The translations under genes were made by a program, and so were the position numbers. Source: Dokdonella fugitiva (GTDB lineage: Bacteria; Pseudomonadota; Gammaproteobacteria; Xanthomonadales; Rhodanobacteraceae). From it: a stretch of 64,000 nt of DNA. Within the stretch, counting starts at the first letter, position 1. Every line of letters starts with the position of its first letter. This document shows, piece after piece, positions 1-15,602 of this stretch. Below the pieces are notes generated by a model that did not search any database, was not told the origin of the DNA, and was given only the letters and a program-made list of their open reading frames with translations. The stretch lies in contig NZ_JACGXL010000001.1 of assembly GCF_014138265.1 (NCBI RefSeq), forward strand, positions 1,144,074 to 1,208,073. The letters are read 5' to 3'.

Positions 1-641
1 AACTGATCCGCTACCTCGCCGAGCACGGCATCCGCTTCGTGCGCATCATCTCGGCGGCGGAAGACCCGAACGACGGCTACCCGTGCGTCTACGTCGACGA
101 CCGCGATGCCGCCTACGACATCACCGAACATTTGATCCAGCTCGGCCACCAGCGCATCGGCTTCCTCTGGGGCGGCGCCGAGCACCGTTCGAGCCCGGAG
201 CGCTTCAAGGGCTACGAGGCCGCACTGAAGGACTACGGCATCCCGCTCGACAAGAAACTCGTGATCCCGGGCGACTACTCGTTCGACGACGGTTTCCGCG
301 GTGCCCGCCGCCTGTTCGCGCTGCGCGAGCCGCCGACGGCGATCTTCGGTTCCAATGACGAGATCGCGGCGGGCGTACTCGCCGCGGCGAAGGCGAACGG
401 CATCGACGTGCCGTACGAACTGTCGATCGCCGGCTTCGAGGACAGCCCGTTCTCGCGCCAGTCGTGGCCGGCGCTGACCACCGCGAAGCAGGCGACCGAG
501 GACATCGCGCGCCACGCGGCGCTGCGCCTCATCGCCGAACTCAAGCCGGCGGGCAGCGGCGTCCTCCATGTCAACCGCGGCTTCAGTCCGCAGCTCGTGA
601 TCCGCGACTCGACCGCGCGCGTGCGCACGACCACGCCATGA
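1..641 (+). CDS. LacI-family transcriptional regulator, C-terminal part (probable NagR)
   Basis: The gene is cut by the left window edge, so its helix-turn-helix domain is not visible. The reading frame is open from base 3. What is seen is the ligand-binding half of a LacI/GalR regulator: DITEHLIQLGHQRIGFLWG, then PTAIFGSNDEIAAGVLAAA, then the C-terminal LSIAGFED and PALTTAKQ blocks typical of the family. It is followed directly by a glucosamine-6-phosphate deaminase-like gene and nagA, so it is probably the repressor of N-acetylglucosamine use. The effector is inferred from this context only. The stop codon overlaps a possible ATG at 638. Confidence 0.85.
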   Translation, partial: LIRYLAEHGIRFVRIISAAEDPNDGYPCVYVDDRDAAYDITEHLIQLGHQRIGFLWGGAEHRSSPERFKGYEAALKDYGIPLDKKLVIPGDYSFDDGFRGARRLFALREPPTAIFGSNDEIAAGVLAAAKANGIDVPYELSIAGFEDSPFSRQSWPALTTAKQATEDIARHAALRLIAELKPAGSGVLHVNRGFSPQLVIRDSTARVRTTTP

Positions 642-661
642 GCGCCGTGCCCGAGGACACC

Positions 662-1702
662 ATGCCGACCAATCCACCCAGCGCCGCCGAGGCGACCCGC
701 ATGTACCGCGAAGTGCGCGAATCGGCCGGCGCGATCGCGCGCCAGCTCGAGGCGAACCGTGCAGTGGTCGGCGAACTCGCCGCGCTGCTGCGGCGCGAGC
801 GCCCGCGCCTGGTCGCGACCGGCGCGCGCGGCAGTTCCGACAATGCGGCAACGTTCGCGAAGTACCTCATCGAGACGCGCCTCGGCGTGACGACCACCTC
901 GGCCGCGCCGTCGGTGCAGTCGATCTACGCGGCGCGGCCGGAACTCGACGGCGCGCTGTTCCTCGCGATCTCGCAGTCCGGCAAGAGCCCCGACCTCGTC
1001 GCCCAGGCCACCGCCGCGCGCCGCGCGGGCGCGCGCGTGGTCGCGATGGTCAACGTGGTCGACTCGCCGCTCGCGGCCGCGGCGGACGTCGTCGTTCCGC
1101 TGCACGCAGGGCCCGAACTCAGCGTCGCCGCGACCAAGAGCTACCTCTGTTCGCTGTCCGCGCTGCTCCAGCTCGCCGCCGAATGGGGCGAGGACGCGCA
1201 CCTGCGCGACGCGCTCGCACGCGTGCCCGATGCGCTCGACGCGGGCTGGAACGAAGACTGGTCGGCGCTCGTCGACGGCCTCGCTGACGCGCGCAACCTG
1301 TTCGTCGTCGGCCGCGGCTTCGGCCTCTCGGCGGCGCAGGAAGTCGCACTCAAGTTCAAGGAAACCTGCGGCCTGCACGCGGAAGCGTTCAGCGCGGCCG
1401 AAGTGCAGCACGGCCCGATGACGCTCGTCGATCGCGGCTTCCCGGTGCTGTTCTTCGCGCAGCACGACGACAGCTTCGACAGCACGATCGCGGTCGCCGA
1501 ACGCTTCCGCGAGCGCGACGCGCGCGTCTGGGTCGCCGCGCCCGGCGGTGGCGACCTGCGGTTCGCGGCAATCACCGATCCCGCCTGCGCGCCGCTGCTC
1601 GCGGTGCACCGCTGCTACGGCGCGATCAACGCGCTCGCGCTGCGCCGTGGACGCGATCCCGACGCGCCGCCGCACCTGCGCAAGGTGACCGAGACGCGCT
1701 GA
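662..1702 (+). CDS. SIS-domain glucosamine-6-phosphate deaminase (NagB-II type)
   Basis: The protein has 346 residues and two sugar-isomerase (SIS) domains, with no glutamine amidotransferase domain. The first SIS domain carries ATGARGSSDNAATFAKY and ISQSGKSPDLV. The second carries GRGFGLSAAQEVALKFKE and EVQHGPMTL, as in the isomerase half of GlmS. In Xanthomonadales and Shewanella this architecture next to nagA is NagB-II, which converts glucosamine-6-phosphate to fructose-6-phosphate plus ammonia. I chose ATG 662 because GAGGA lies 4 nt upstream; ATG 638 overlaps the stop of the regulator (ATGA) and is the alternative. The stop overlaps the start of nagA by one base, which suggests translational coupling. 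An AgaS-like deaminase or isomerase on another amino sugar is the main alternative. Confidence 0.85.
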   Translation: MPTNPPSAAEATRMYREVRESAGAIARQLEANRAVVGELAALLRRERPRLVATGARGSSDNAATFAKYLIETRLGVTTTSAAPSVQSIYAARPELDGALFLAISQSGKSPDLVAQATAARRAGARVVAMVNVVDSPLAAAADVVVPLHAGPELSVAATKSYLCSLSALLQLAAEWGEDAHLRDALARVPDALDAGWNEDWSALVDGLADARNLFVVGRGFGLSAAQEVALKFKETCGLHAEAFSAAEVQHGPMTLVDRGFPVLFFAQHDDSFDSTIAVAERFRERDARVWVAAPGGGDLRFAAITDPACAPLLAVHRCYGAINALALRRGRDPDAPPHLRKVTETR

Positions 1703-2823
1703 TGCCGACCGCGCTCCTCAATGCCCGCGTGCTCGTCGACGACGGCTTTCGCGACGACCTCGCGGTCGTCGTCGATGCCGGCGTCATCGTCGCGGTCGAG
1801 CACGCACGCGACACGCACGGCACGACCGAACGGCTCGACCTCGGTGGCCACTGGCTCGCACCCGGCTTCATCGACGTTCAGGTCAACGGCGGCGGCGGCG
1901 TACTGTTCAACGACGCACCGACGGTCGAGACGATCCGGCGCATCGGCGCCGCGCACCGACGCTATGGCACGACCGGCTTCCTGCCGACCCTGATCAGCGA
2001 CGACGCCGAGACGATGCGCGCGGCCATCGATGCGGTCGACGCGGCGATCGCCGACGGCGTGCCCGGCGTGCTCGGCATCCACCTCGAAGGCCCGTACATC
2101 GCGCCCGCGCGGCGCGGCGCGCACGACGCAAGCAAGTTCCGCGCGCTCGACGACGATGAACTCGAACTCGCCTGCTCGCTGCGCCACGGCGTCACCGTGC
2201 TCACGCTCGCGCCGGACCAGGTGCCGCCCGCGCGCGTGCGCGAACTCGCCGCACGCGGCGTGATCGTCTGCATCGGCCACACGGCGGCCGACTACGCGCA
2301 GGCGCGCGCCGCCCTCGACGCCGGCGCGCGCGGCTTCACCCACCTCTACAACGCGATGTCGCCGCTGCAGGGGCGCGAACCGGGCGTGGTCGGCGCCGCG
2401 CTCGAGGATCGCGCGAGCTGGTGCGGGCTCATCGTCGACGGCCACCACGTGCATCCGGCTTCCCTGCGCGTCGCGCTCGCGGCGAAACCACGCGGCAAGC
2501 TGCTGCTCGTGACCGACGCGATGCCGCCGGTCGGCGCCGAATCGGACACCTACGAACTCGCGGGCGTGACGATCCGCTGCCGCGACGGCCGCTGCGAGAC
2601 GCCCGACGGCGTGCTCGCGGGCTCGGCGCTCGACATGGCGAGTGCGGTGCGCAACACGGTCGCGACGCTCGGCGTACCGCTCGGGGACGCCGTGCGCATG
2701 GCCTCGACCTGGCCGGCCGAGTTCCTCGGCGTCGCCGACCGCCGCGGGCGCATCGCGCCCGGCCTGCGCGCCGAACTCGTCGAACTCGACGCCGACCTGC
2801 GCGTCGTGCGCTGCTGGCCCTGA
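1702..2823 (+). CDS. nagA: N-acetylglucosamine-6-phosphate deacetylase
   Basis: The protein has 373 residues, the usual NagA length, and belongs to the amidohydrolase superfamily. It removes acetate from GlcNAc-6-phosphate in the cytoplasm and feeds glucosamine-6-phosphate to the upstream deaminase. Visible signatures are APGFIDVQVNGGGGVLFND near residue 53, the metal-ligand block GIHLEGPYIAPARRGAHD, CIGHTAADYAQA, GFTHLYNAMSPLQGREPG and LVTDAMPPVG. The C-terminal GRIAPGLRAELVELD is the usual end of the small beta domain. The ATG shares one base with the preceding TGA. Confidence 0.95.
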   Translation: MPTALLNARVLVDDGFRDDLAVVVDAGVIVAVEHARDTHGTTERLDLGGHWLAPGFIDVQVNGGGGVLFNDAPTVETIRRIGAAHRRYGTTGFLPTLISDDAETMRAAIDAVDAAIADGVPGVLGIHLEGPYIAPARRGAHDASKFRALDDDELELACSLRHGVTVLTLAPDQVPPARVRELAARGVIVCIGHTAADYAQARAALDAGARGFTHLYNAMSPLQGREPGVVGAALEDRASWCGLIVDGHHVHPASLRVALAAKPRGKLLLVTDAMPPVGAESDTYELAGVTIRCRDGRCETPDGVLAGSALDMASAVRNTVATLGVPLGDAVRMASTWPAEFLGVADRRGRIAPGLRAELVELDADLRVVRCWP

Positions 2824-2917
2824 GCCCACCGACGCCTCCGTAGGGGCCCAACCCGCGGGCGACCGCCGCAACCCGGTATGCCGTGGCGTGTCGGCTCCAC
2901 CATTGCCACTCCCGGCG

Positions 2918-2944
2918 TGTCGATTCCCCGCCTTCCCGTTCGTC
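2918..2944 (+). promoter_or_regulatory. Predicted ECF42-type sigma promoter
   Basis: TGTCGA at 2918-2923 and CGTC at 2941-2944 are separated by exactly 17 nt. Known from the ECF42 group: its targets carry TGTCGA at -35 and CGA/TC at -10. The site lies 63 bases upstream of the DGPF gene that starts the operon ending in an ECF42-like sigma gene, so it is probably positive feedback control. The rest of the 2824-3007 gap shows no other feature. Confidence 0.65.
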
Positions 2945-3007
2945 ATCCTCGATGAAGGCCGGTGCAGTCCCGCGGGGCGCCCGGCGCCCGCGAACGAGGA
3001 GACGGCG

Positions 3008-3385
3008 ATGCGAGTCATGGTGATGGTGCGGGCGACCGATGCGTCCGAGCGCGGCGAGCTGCCGAGCCAGGAACTCCTGGCGGCGATGGGCCGCTTCAAC
3101 GAAGACCTCGCCAACGCCGGCATCCTGCTCGCGGCCGACGGCCTCAAGCCGAGTTCGGCCGGCGCGCGCGTACGCTACGCCGGCAAGACGCGCACGGTCG
3201 TCGACGGCCCGTTCGCACAAGCGAAGGAACTCGTCGCCGGCTTCTGGCTGTGGCAGGTGCGCTCGCTCGACGAGGCGATCGAATGGGCACGACGTTGCCC
3301 CAACCCGTTCGAGGGGGGGCTGTCGGAGGTCGAGATCCGCCCGCTCTACGAAGCCGAGGACTTCGGCGCACAGGTGCAGCCGTGA
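3008..3385 (+). CDS. YCII/DGPF-domain protein
   Basis: The protein has 125 residues. It opens with MRVMVMVRATDASE and contains the DGPF signature itself (VVDGPFAQAKELVAGFWLWQV), followed by the SLDEAIEWARRCP helix and a C-terminal EIRPLYEAEDFG strand. DGPF proteins are small cytoplasmic ferredoxin-like-fold proteins of unknown enzymatic role, and they are the standard neighbours and targets of ECF42 sigma factors. SD-like gaggaga stands 6 nt before the ATG. The stop overlaps the GTG of the next gene (GTGA), giving a tight operon of four genes. Confidence 0.9.
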   Translation: MRVMVMVRATDASERGELPSQELLAAMGRFNEDLANAGILLAADGLKPSSAGARVRYAGKTRTVVDGPFAQAKELVAGFWLWQVRSLDEAIEWARRCPNPFEGGLSEVEIRPLYEAEDFGAQVQP

Positions 3386-3792
3386 GGATCGAGCCGTACC
3401 TGTTCCTCGAAGGCCGCTGCGACGAGGCGATCGCGTTCTACCGCCACGCGCTCGACGCCGAGCTGCTCATGCTCATGCGCTACGGCGACAGCCCCGACCC
3501 GCACGCACGCGGCCCGGTCGATCCGGCCAAGGTCATGCACGCGGCGCTGCGCGTAGGCGACACGCTGCTCATGCTCTCCGACGGCCTCGCCGGCGGCGCG
3601 CCGCACTTCGAGGGGATCGCCCTGTCGCTCGCGATCGACGACGATGCCGGCGCGCGCCGGTGCTTCGACGCGCTCGCCGACGGCGGCAGCGTCACGTCAC
3701 CGCTCGCCGCGACGTTCTTCGCCCGTTCGTTCGGCATGCTCACGGACCGTTTCGGCGTGTCGTGGATGGTGCTGACGCCGAAGCCGATGTAA
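3382..3792 (+). CDS. VOC/PhnB-like glyoxalase-fold protein
   Basis: The protein has 136 residues and a GTG start that overlaps the stop of the DGPF gene. It follows the PhnB/3-demethylubiquinone-like VOC pattern: EPYLFLEGRCDEAIAFYRHAL at the start, then VMHAALRVGDTLLMLSDG, then the C-terminal SFGMLTDRFGVSWMVL. PhnB-like proteins are cytoplasmic and mostly of unknown substrate. They often accompany ECF42 sigma factors together with DGPF proteins. No enzymatic role can be assigned from the sequence. Confidence 0.85.
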   Translation: MRIEPYLFLEGRCDEAIAFYRHALDAELLMLMRYGDSPDPHARGPVDPAKVMHAALRVGDTLLMLSDGLAGGAPHFEGIALSLAIDDDAGARRCFDALADGGSVTSPLAATFFARSFGMLTDRFGVSWMVLTPKPM

Positions 3793-3842
3793 ACCCGCAC
3801 ACGACGCCGCCGCGTCGCCCGCCTCGTCCCAGGAGACCCGCC

Positions 3843-4373
3843 ATGCTCGTCCTCGTCGCGATCCTCGTCCTTGCCCTCGCGGCCCTGCTCGTCTTCGCGT
3901 CGACCAAGCCCGCCGTGTTCAGCGTGCGTCGCGGCACGGTGATCCGCGCCACACCCGAACGGGTTTTCGGCTACGTCGACGACTTCCGTCGCTGGCCCGA
4001 GTGGTCGCCGTGGGAAACGCGCGATCCGGCAATGCAGCGCAACCTGGGCGGCGCATCGAGCGGCGCCGGCGCGATCTACGAATGGAACGGCAACAAGGAC
4101 GTCGGCCAGGGCCGCATGGAGATCGTCGAGTCGACGCCGTCCTCTCGCATCGCGATCAGCCTCCACTTCATCAAGCCGTTCGAAGCGAACAACATGGCGA
4201 CGTTCACGTTCGCCGCGGACGACGACATGACGGTCGTCGACTGGGTCATGCACGGGCCGAACCGGTTCGCCTCGAAGGTCATGCAGGTGTTCATGGACAT
4301 GGACCGGATGATCGGCAAGGACTTCGAAGCCGGCCTGGCCAAGCTCAAGGCGGCCGCCGAGGCGGCGAGATGA
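3843..4373 (+). CDS. SRPBCC (START-like/polyketide cyclase) family protein with N-terminal membrane segment
   Basis: The protein has 176 residues. Residues 2-22 (LVLVAILVLALAALLVFAST) form a hydrophobic segment, either a signal anchor or an uncleaved signal. The rest is an SRPBCC ligand-binding domain: TVIRATPERVFGYVDDF, RRWPEWSPWE, then the C-terminal helix DRMIGKDFEAGLAKLKA. Homologues are usually soluble hydrophobic-ligand binders and the ligand is unknown. It lies 50 nt after the VOC gene, downstream of caggaga, and belongs to the ECF42-linked cluster. Confidence 0.8.
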   Translation: MLVLVAILVLALAALLVFASTKPAVFSVRRGTVIRATPERVFGYVDDFRRWPEWSPWETRDPAMQRNLGGASSGAGAIYEWNGNKDVGQGRMEIVESTPSSRIAISLHFIKPFEANNMATFTFAADDDMTVVDWVMHGPNRFASKVMQVFMDMDRMIGKDFEAGLAKLKAAAEAAR

Positions 4374-4500
4374 ATGGCGCAGCGATGAAACGATCGTTCG
4401 AACCCGCCGCGACCGCGATCGCCGCGACGCGACGATCGGCATGCCGATGCGCACTTCCGGTGCTTGTGCGGCCCGCGCGGAGGTGGTCTGATCGGCGGCC

Positions 4501-5763
4501 ATGCCGACCGACCCGCTCCACCGCACGATCGACGCGATCTGGCGCATCGAATCGCCCAAGCTCATCGCGAGCCTCACGCGCATGGTGCGCGACATCGGCC
4601 TCGCCGAGGAGCTGGCGCAGGACGCCCTCGTCGCCGCGCTCGAGAACTGGCCCGCCGCGGGCATGCCCGACAATCCCGCGGCGTGGCTCATGGCGACCGC
4701 GAAGCGTCGCGCGATCGACCAGATGCGTCGCCACCAGCTGCAGGAGCGCAAGCACGAACAACTCGGCTACGACCTCGTCGCCGAACAGGAGGAAGGTCAC
4801 GCCGACATCACCGATGCGCTCGACGACGACATCGGCGACGACCTGCTGCGTCTCGTCTTCACGTCCTGCCATCCCGTGCTGTCCAAGGACGCGCGCGTAG
4901 CGCTCACCTTGCGCGTGCTCGGTGGCCTGACCACCGACGAGATCGCGCGCGCGTTCCTCGTGCCCGAGGCGACGATCGCGCAGCGCATCGTGCGCGCGAA
5001 GAAGACGCTCGCCGCGGCCGACGTGCCATTCGAGGTACCGCGCGGCCCCGAACTCGCCGAACGCCTGGCCGCAGTGCTCGAGGTGATCTACCTCGTGTTC
5101 AACGAAGGCTATTCGGCGACCGCTGGCGACGACTGGATGCGCCCGGCATTGTGCGAGGACGCGCTGCGCCTCGGCCGCGTGCTGCAGGGCCTCATGCCGG
5201 AACAGGCCGAAGTGCACGGCCTCGTCGCGCTGATGGAGATCCAGGCTTCGCGTGCGCGCGCGCGCGTCGGCCCGGGCGGCGAACCGATCCTGCTGCTCGA
5301 GCAGAACCGCGCGCTGTGGGACCGCCTCGCGATCCAGCGCGGCCTCGCCGCGCTCGCGCGCGCGGACCGGCTCGGCGGATCGCTCGGCCCGTACGCGCTG
5401 CAGGCCGCGATCGCCGCCTGCCATGCGCGCGCGCGCGTCGCCGACGAGACCGACTGGCCGCGCATCGCGGCGCTCTACGGCGTGCTCGCCGGCGTCACGC
5501 CGTCGCCGATCGTCGAGCTCAACCGCGCGGTCGCGGTCTCGATGGCGAACGGTCCCGCCGACGGCCTCGCGATCGTCGACGCGCTCGTCGGCGAGCCGTC
5601 GCTGCAGAACTACCACCTGCTGCCGAGCGTGCGCGGCGACTTCCTCGCCAAGCTCGGCCGCAACACCGAAGCGCGCGACGAGTTCGAGCGCGCGGCGTCG
5701 CTCACGCGCAACGAACGCGAACGCGCGCTGCTGCTCTCGCGCGCCGCGGCGTGCGGCGCGTGA
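4501..5763 (+). CDS. ECF RNA polymerase sigma factor, ECF42 group
   Basis: The protein has 420 residues, twice the size of a minimal ECF sigma factor. Residues about 1-180 carry region 2 (LAEELAQDALVAALENW, PAAWLMATAKRRAIDQMRR) and region 4 (LTLRVLGGLTTDEIARAFLV, then IAQRIVRAKKTL). The linker DLLRLVFTSCHPVLS and the C-terminal extension beginning EVIYLVFNEGYSAT are hallmarks of ECF42, whose TPR-like tail replaces an anti-sigma factor. It sits 127 nt after the SRPBCC gene with no promoter motif seen in the gap, so it probably shares the promoter at 2918. It converges on the efflux pump gene with only 4 bases between the stops. Confidence 0.92.
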   Translation: MPTDPLHRTIDAIWRIESPKLIASLTRMVRDIGLAEELAQDALVAALENWPAAGMPDNPAAWLMATAKRRAIDQMRRHQLQERKHEQLGYDLVAEQEEGHADITDALDDDIGDDLLRLVFTSCHPVLSKDARVALTLRVLGGLTTDEIARAFLVPEATIAQRIVRAKKTLAAADVPFEVPRGPELAERLAAVLEVIYLVFNEGYSATAGDDWMRPALCEDALRLGRVLQGLMPEQAEVHGLVALMEIQASRARARVGPGGEPILLLEQNRALWDRLAIQRGLAALARADRLGGSLGPYALQAAIAACHARARVADETDWPRIAALYGVLAGVTPSPIVELNRAVAVSMANGPADGLAIVDALVGEPSLQNYHLLPSVRGDFLAKLGRNTEARDEFERAASLTRNERERALLLSRAAACGA

Positions 5764-5767
5764 GCGG

Positions 5768-9901
<4,134 letters not shown>

Positions 9902-9905
<4 letters not shown>

Positions 9906-11185
9906 CGGTGACTCTCCGTGGCGTCCGTCGCCGTTCGTGCCGCGAGCAACATCGGTTGGCCGGTCAGGCGCTGGATCTCGATCAGCGCGCGTTGCGCGTC
10001 GACCGCGACGTCGAGCTGCTGGCGCAGCTCCGCCGTGCGCGCCGACTGCAGCTGCGCCCATTCGAGATAACTCGCCGCGCCGCCGCGATAAGCGCGTTCC
10101 GCGGCGGCCTCGGCCTTCGCGAGCAGCGGCAGCACGTCGTCGCGCACGCGTTCGACCTCGAGCTGCGCCGCGCGATAGCGACCGTGCGCGTCGATCAGGG
10201 TCGACCGCAGCGCGAGGTCCTTGCCCTCGCGTTCGACGTCGAGGGCCGCGAGTTCCGCCTCGGCCGCGTGCCGTGCAGGCAGAGCGCGCTCGCGCGCGCC
10301 AAGCGGGATCGACACGCTCGCGAGCAACGCGGTGTCATCGCCGGCCTCGAGCCGGCGCACCCCGACTTGCCATTGCACGTCGGCGGCGCCGTCGCTGCGT
10401 GCGAGCTGCAGGCGCGCCTCGCGGATGCGCCGCTCGTCGGCGAACCGCGCCAGCTCCGGTGCCTGTTCGAGCAGCGCGGCGAGCGCGGATGCATCGGCGA
10501 TCGGTGGCAGCAGGGTCGGATCGGTGGTAGCGACGTCGAACCGCGGTTCGCGTTCGCCCCACAGTGCCGCCAGGTGCCGGCGCGCGGCGTCCAGCCGCTG
10601 CACGCCACGATCGCGGTCGAGCCGCGCGCGCGCGAGCGCCGCGCGCGCGCCGAGCACGACCGATTCGGGCGATGCTCCCGCGCGCAGGCGCGCTTCGGCC
10701 GCGGCGACCGCGCGTTCGCGTTGCGCGACGTCGAGTTCGGCGATGTCCTGCTGCGCGCGCACGGCGACGATCGCGAGGTAACGCCGCGCGACGTCGGCGA
10801 GCAGGTCGAGGCGTCGCGTCTCGCGCTCCACCGCGAGCGCATCGATCCGGCTCTGCGCGAGCGCGCGGCGCGCATCGAGCTTGCCGCCGCGTTCGAACAC
10901 CGAAGCGAGCGTCAGCGACAGTTCGGCCGCGCGCACGCCGCGCGTCGCGCCGGTGCCGAACGCGTTCTCGAGCGTCGCGCCGGCGGTGACCGCGGGGCGC
11001 AGCGATGCGCCCGCGAGATCCGCGGCGAGGACGTCGCCGCGCAGGCCGACCCAACGCAGGTCGGGATGCCGCTCGGCGACGCGCGCGAACGCGTCGTCGA
11101 GCGTGATGACGGAATGCGCCTGCGCCGATGCGATGCCGCACCGTGCAAGCGCCAGGGCGGCCGTCGCCGCCAGACGCAACCACAT
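9902..11185 (-). CDS. czcC: TolC-family outer-membrane efflux channel (CzcC type)
   Basis: The protein has 427 residues. Residues 1-23 (MWLRLAATAALALARCGIAS AQA) form a Sec signal. The remainder is an alpha-helical OEP-family protein with two homologous halves: ITLDDAFARVAERHPDLRW at the start and LDVAVDAQRALIEIQRLTGQP at the end. It forms the outer-membrane duct of the Czc pump. I chose ATG 11185; a TTG at 11233 extends the frame but would add a non-signal leader. It is first of the three pump genes and 55 nt after the small Cys-rich gene. Confidence 0.9.
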
Positions 11186-11240
11186 GGGGAATTCTCCGAT
11201 GCCTCGAGGGACGAGCCGGCCAGGCCGGCACAACGACTCG

Positions 11241-11591
11241 TCAGGCGGCGATCGGCGGGCGCAGCGCGACCGGATACGGCGTCGGCCGGAACGTGCGCGA
11301 AGGCATCGCTGTCGGTGCCGCGGCGATCGGCGCGATCGGCGCGACCTGCACGGCCGGCGCCGCGGCGGTCACGTGCACGCAGCACTGGCCGCAATGCTGC
11401 ATCGGGCAGCAGTCCGCGTCGCCCGCATCGGGCGGCGTCGCCGACATCACGGCACCGGCGGGCGCCGCCGCGAGCTGCAGGTCGGTGATGTCGCAGGCGG
11501 CGGCGAGCATCGGCTTCGCGACGAGGCCGAACGCGACCAGCGCCAGCAGGAGCAGGCGCAAGGCGAACGACGCTGGCGGGCGCGACGACAC
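11241..11591 (-). CDS. Small exported Cys-rich metal-responsive protein (CzcI/CopL-like)
   Basis: The protein has 116 residues. It opens with a signal peptide (RLLLLALVAFGLVAKPMLAA) followed by a short mature part with DADCCPMQHCGQCCVHV, a dense Cys/His cluster suited to soft-metal binding. The C-terminus is PVALRPPIAA. The copper cluster at 21104-21499 starts with a different small Cys/His protein ending in PPLRPPIA, so the two seem to be related leader proteins of metal operons. CzcI and CopL are known small exported proteins at the head of such operons and influence their expression. Assignment to that family is by position, size, Cys cluster and tail, not by strong sequence match. Confidence 0.65.
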   Translation of the reverse strand: MSSRPPASFALRLLLLALVAFGLVAKPMLAAACDITDLQLAAAPAGAVMSATPPDAGDADCCPMQHCGQCCVHVTAAAPAVQVAPIAPIAAAPTAMPSRTFRPTPYPVALRPPIAA

Positions 11592-11662
11592 GGGCGGCGA
11601 GGTTAGCGGCGCACGCGACGGTTACACAATTGCATCGCGCCGTTGCGGCCGCCCGTGCACGA

Positions 11663-14168
<2,506 letters not shown>

Positions 14169-14268
14169 CGCTTCGGTTCCTGCGCGGCCATCGTCGACCC
14201 TCCCCGGCGGACGCCGCGAGTATCGCCGATCGGGGCTTGCGCGTATCGAGGCGACGTGTGCGCGGCGG

Positions 14269-15549
14269 TCAGGCGCCGGCGAGCACGGCACCGCCGCGAC
14301 TGCGCCCGCGCACCTGCAACGCGAGCACCGCGGCGACCACGCCGGTCGCGCCGGCGATGATGAACGCGTAGAAGTAGTCGCCCTGCACCGTGCGCATCGC
14401 GCCCGCGAAGAACGCCGCGCACGCGGCGCCGAGCTGGTGGCCGGCGACGACCCAGCCGAACACGACCGGCGCGTCGCGTTCGCCGAACGCGTCGTTGGCC
14501 AGGCGCAGGGTCGGCGGCACGGTCGCGATCCAATCGAGGCCGTAGAACACCGTGAACACGCCGAGGCTGTAGAACGAGAAATCCGAGAACGGCAGGAACA
14601 CGAGCGAGAGCCCGCGCAGGCCGTAGTAGGCGAACAGCAGCTTGCGCGCGTCGTAGCGATCGGTGAGCCAGCCCGACAGGGTCGTGCCGACGAGGTCGAA
14701 CGCGCCCATCGCGGCGAGCAGGCCGGCGGCTTGCACCTCGCCGAGGCCACGGTCGCTGCACATCGCGATGAAGTGCGTGCCGACCAGGCCGTTGGTGGTG
14801 AAGCCGCAGATGAAGAACGTGCCGAACAGGAACCAGAAGTTGCGGTCGCGCGATGCCCTTGCGAGCGTGCCGAAGGTCGCCTGCAGCAGGCTGCCGGACG
14901 GCGCCGGCGCACGCGCGATCGGCGCATCGGCCGGTGCGCCGTACGGGCGCAGGCCGACGTCCGCGGGGTGTTCGGGCAGCAGCCACAGCGCGAGCGGGAT
15001 CAGGATCGCGCACGCCGCCGCCACGGTGCAGACGACCGTGCGCCAGCCATCGTGCTGCGCGAGCGCGGCGAGCAGCGGCAGGAACACGAGCGTGCCGGTC
15101 GCCGCGCTCGCAGTGAGCAGGCCCATCATGAGTCCGCGCCGTTCGACGAACCAGCGGTTGACGACCGCGGCGCCGAGCACGACTGCGACGCAGCCGGTGC
15201 CGACGCCGGTGAGCACGCCCCAGGTGAGCACGAGATGCAGCGGCGAGGTCATGAACGCGCTCGCGGCGCTCGCCGCCGACATCAAGGCGAGCGCGGCGAC
15301 GAGCACGGTGCGGATGCCGAGGCGCTGCATCAGCGCGGCCGCGAATGGACCGGCGAGACCGTACAGGAAGATGCCGATCGCCGCCGACAGCGAGATCACG
15401 TCGCGGCTCCAGCCGAACGCGTGCTCGAGCGGCACGATCAGCACGCCGGGCGTCGCGCGCAAGCCGGCGGCGACGAGCAGCGACAGGAACACGACCGCGG
15501 TCGCGACGAATGCGTAGTTCTGGCCAAGCCGGCGCGCGAGGGCTATCAT
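14269..15549 (-). CDS. MFS transporter (OFA/monocarboxylate-type), probable target of the divergent TetR regulator
   Basis: The protein has 426 residues and 12 predicted membrane segments. The signatures LRATPGVLIVPLEHAFGWSR and VNRWFVERRGLMMGLLTAS are typical of the OFA/MCT-like branch of MFS carriers, which often move organic anions. The C-terminal half has GGWVVAGHQLG-like helices (here VVFGWVVAGHQLGAA). It is transcribed away from the TetR gene at 15622. One copy of the duplicated operator begins one base upstream of ATG 15549, so repressor binding would cover its translation start. An in-frame TTG at 15573 is an alternative start, and no clear SD is seen for either. The substrate is unknown. 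Confidence 0.82.
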   Translation of the reverse strand: MIALARRLGQNYAFVATAVVFLSLLVAAGLRATPGVLIVPLEHAFGWSRDVISLSAAIGIFLYGLAGPFAAALMQRLGIRTVLVAALALMSAASAASAFMTSPLHLVLTWGVLTGVGTGCVAVVLGAAVVNRWFVERRGLMMGLLTASAATGTLVFLPLLAALAQHDGWRTVVCTVAAACAILIPLALWLLPEHPADVGLRPYGAPADAPIARAPAPSGSLLQATFGTLARASRDRNFWFLFGTFFICGFTTNGLVGTHFIAMCSDRGLGEVQAAGLLAAMGAFDLVGTTLSGWLTDRYDARKLLFAYYGLRGLSLVFLPFSDFSFYSLGVFTVFYGLDWIATVPPTLRLANDAFGERDAPVVFGWVVAGHQLGAACAAFFAGAMRTVQGDYFYAFIIAGATGVVAAVLALQVRGRSRGGAVLAGA

Positions 15550-15602
15550 GATGTTACTGACCGGTACGTCCAAGGAGACACGGATGTTACTGACCGGTAC
15601 GT
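15550..15602. promoter_or_regulatory. Duplicated TetR operator, two 20-bp direct repeats
   Basis: GATGTTACTGACCGGTACGT occurs at 15550-15569 and again at 15583-15602, 33 bp apart (three helical turns). Within each copy is an inverted repeat TAC-N2-ACCGGT-N2-GTA, complete in the second copy (15588-15603) and with one mismatch in the first. The sites lie between a TetR gene and a divergent MFS gene, the usual place for autoregulatory TetR operators. Confidence 0.75.

Noticed and set aside
4390..4420. tRNA T-loop-like GTTCGAACC
   Set aside because: No acceptor, D or anticodon arm can be folded around it, and it is in a short gap with no 3' CCA context.
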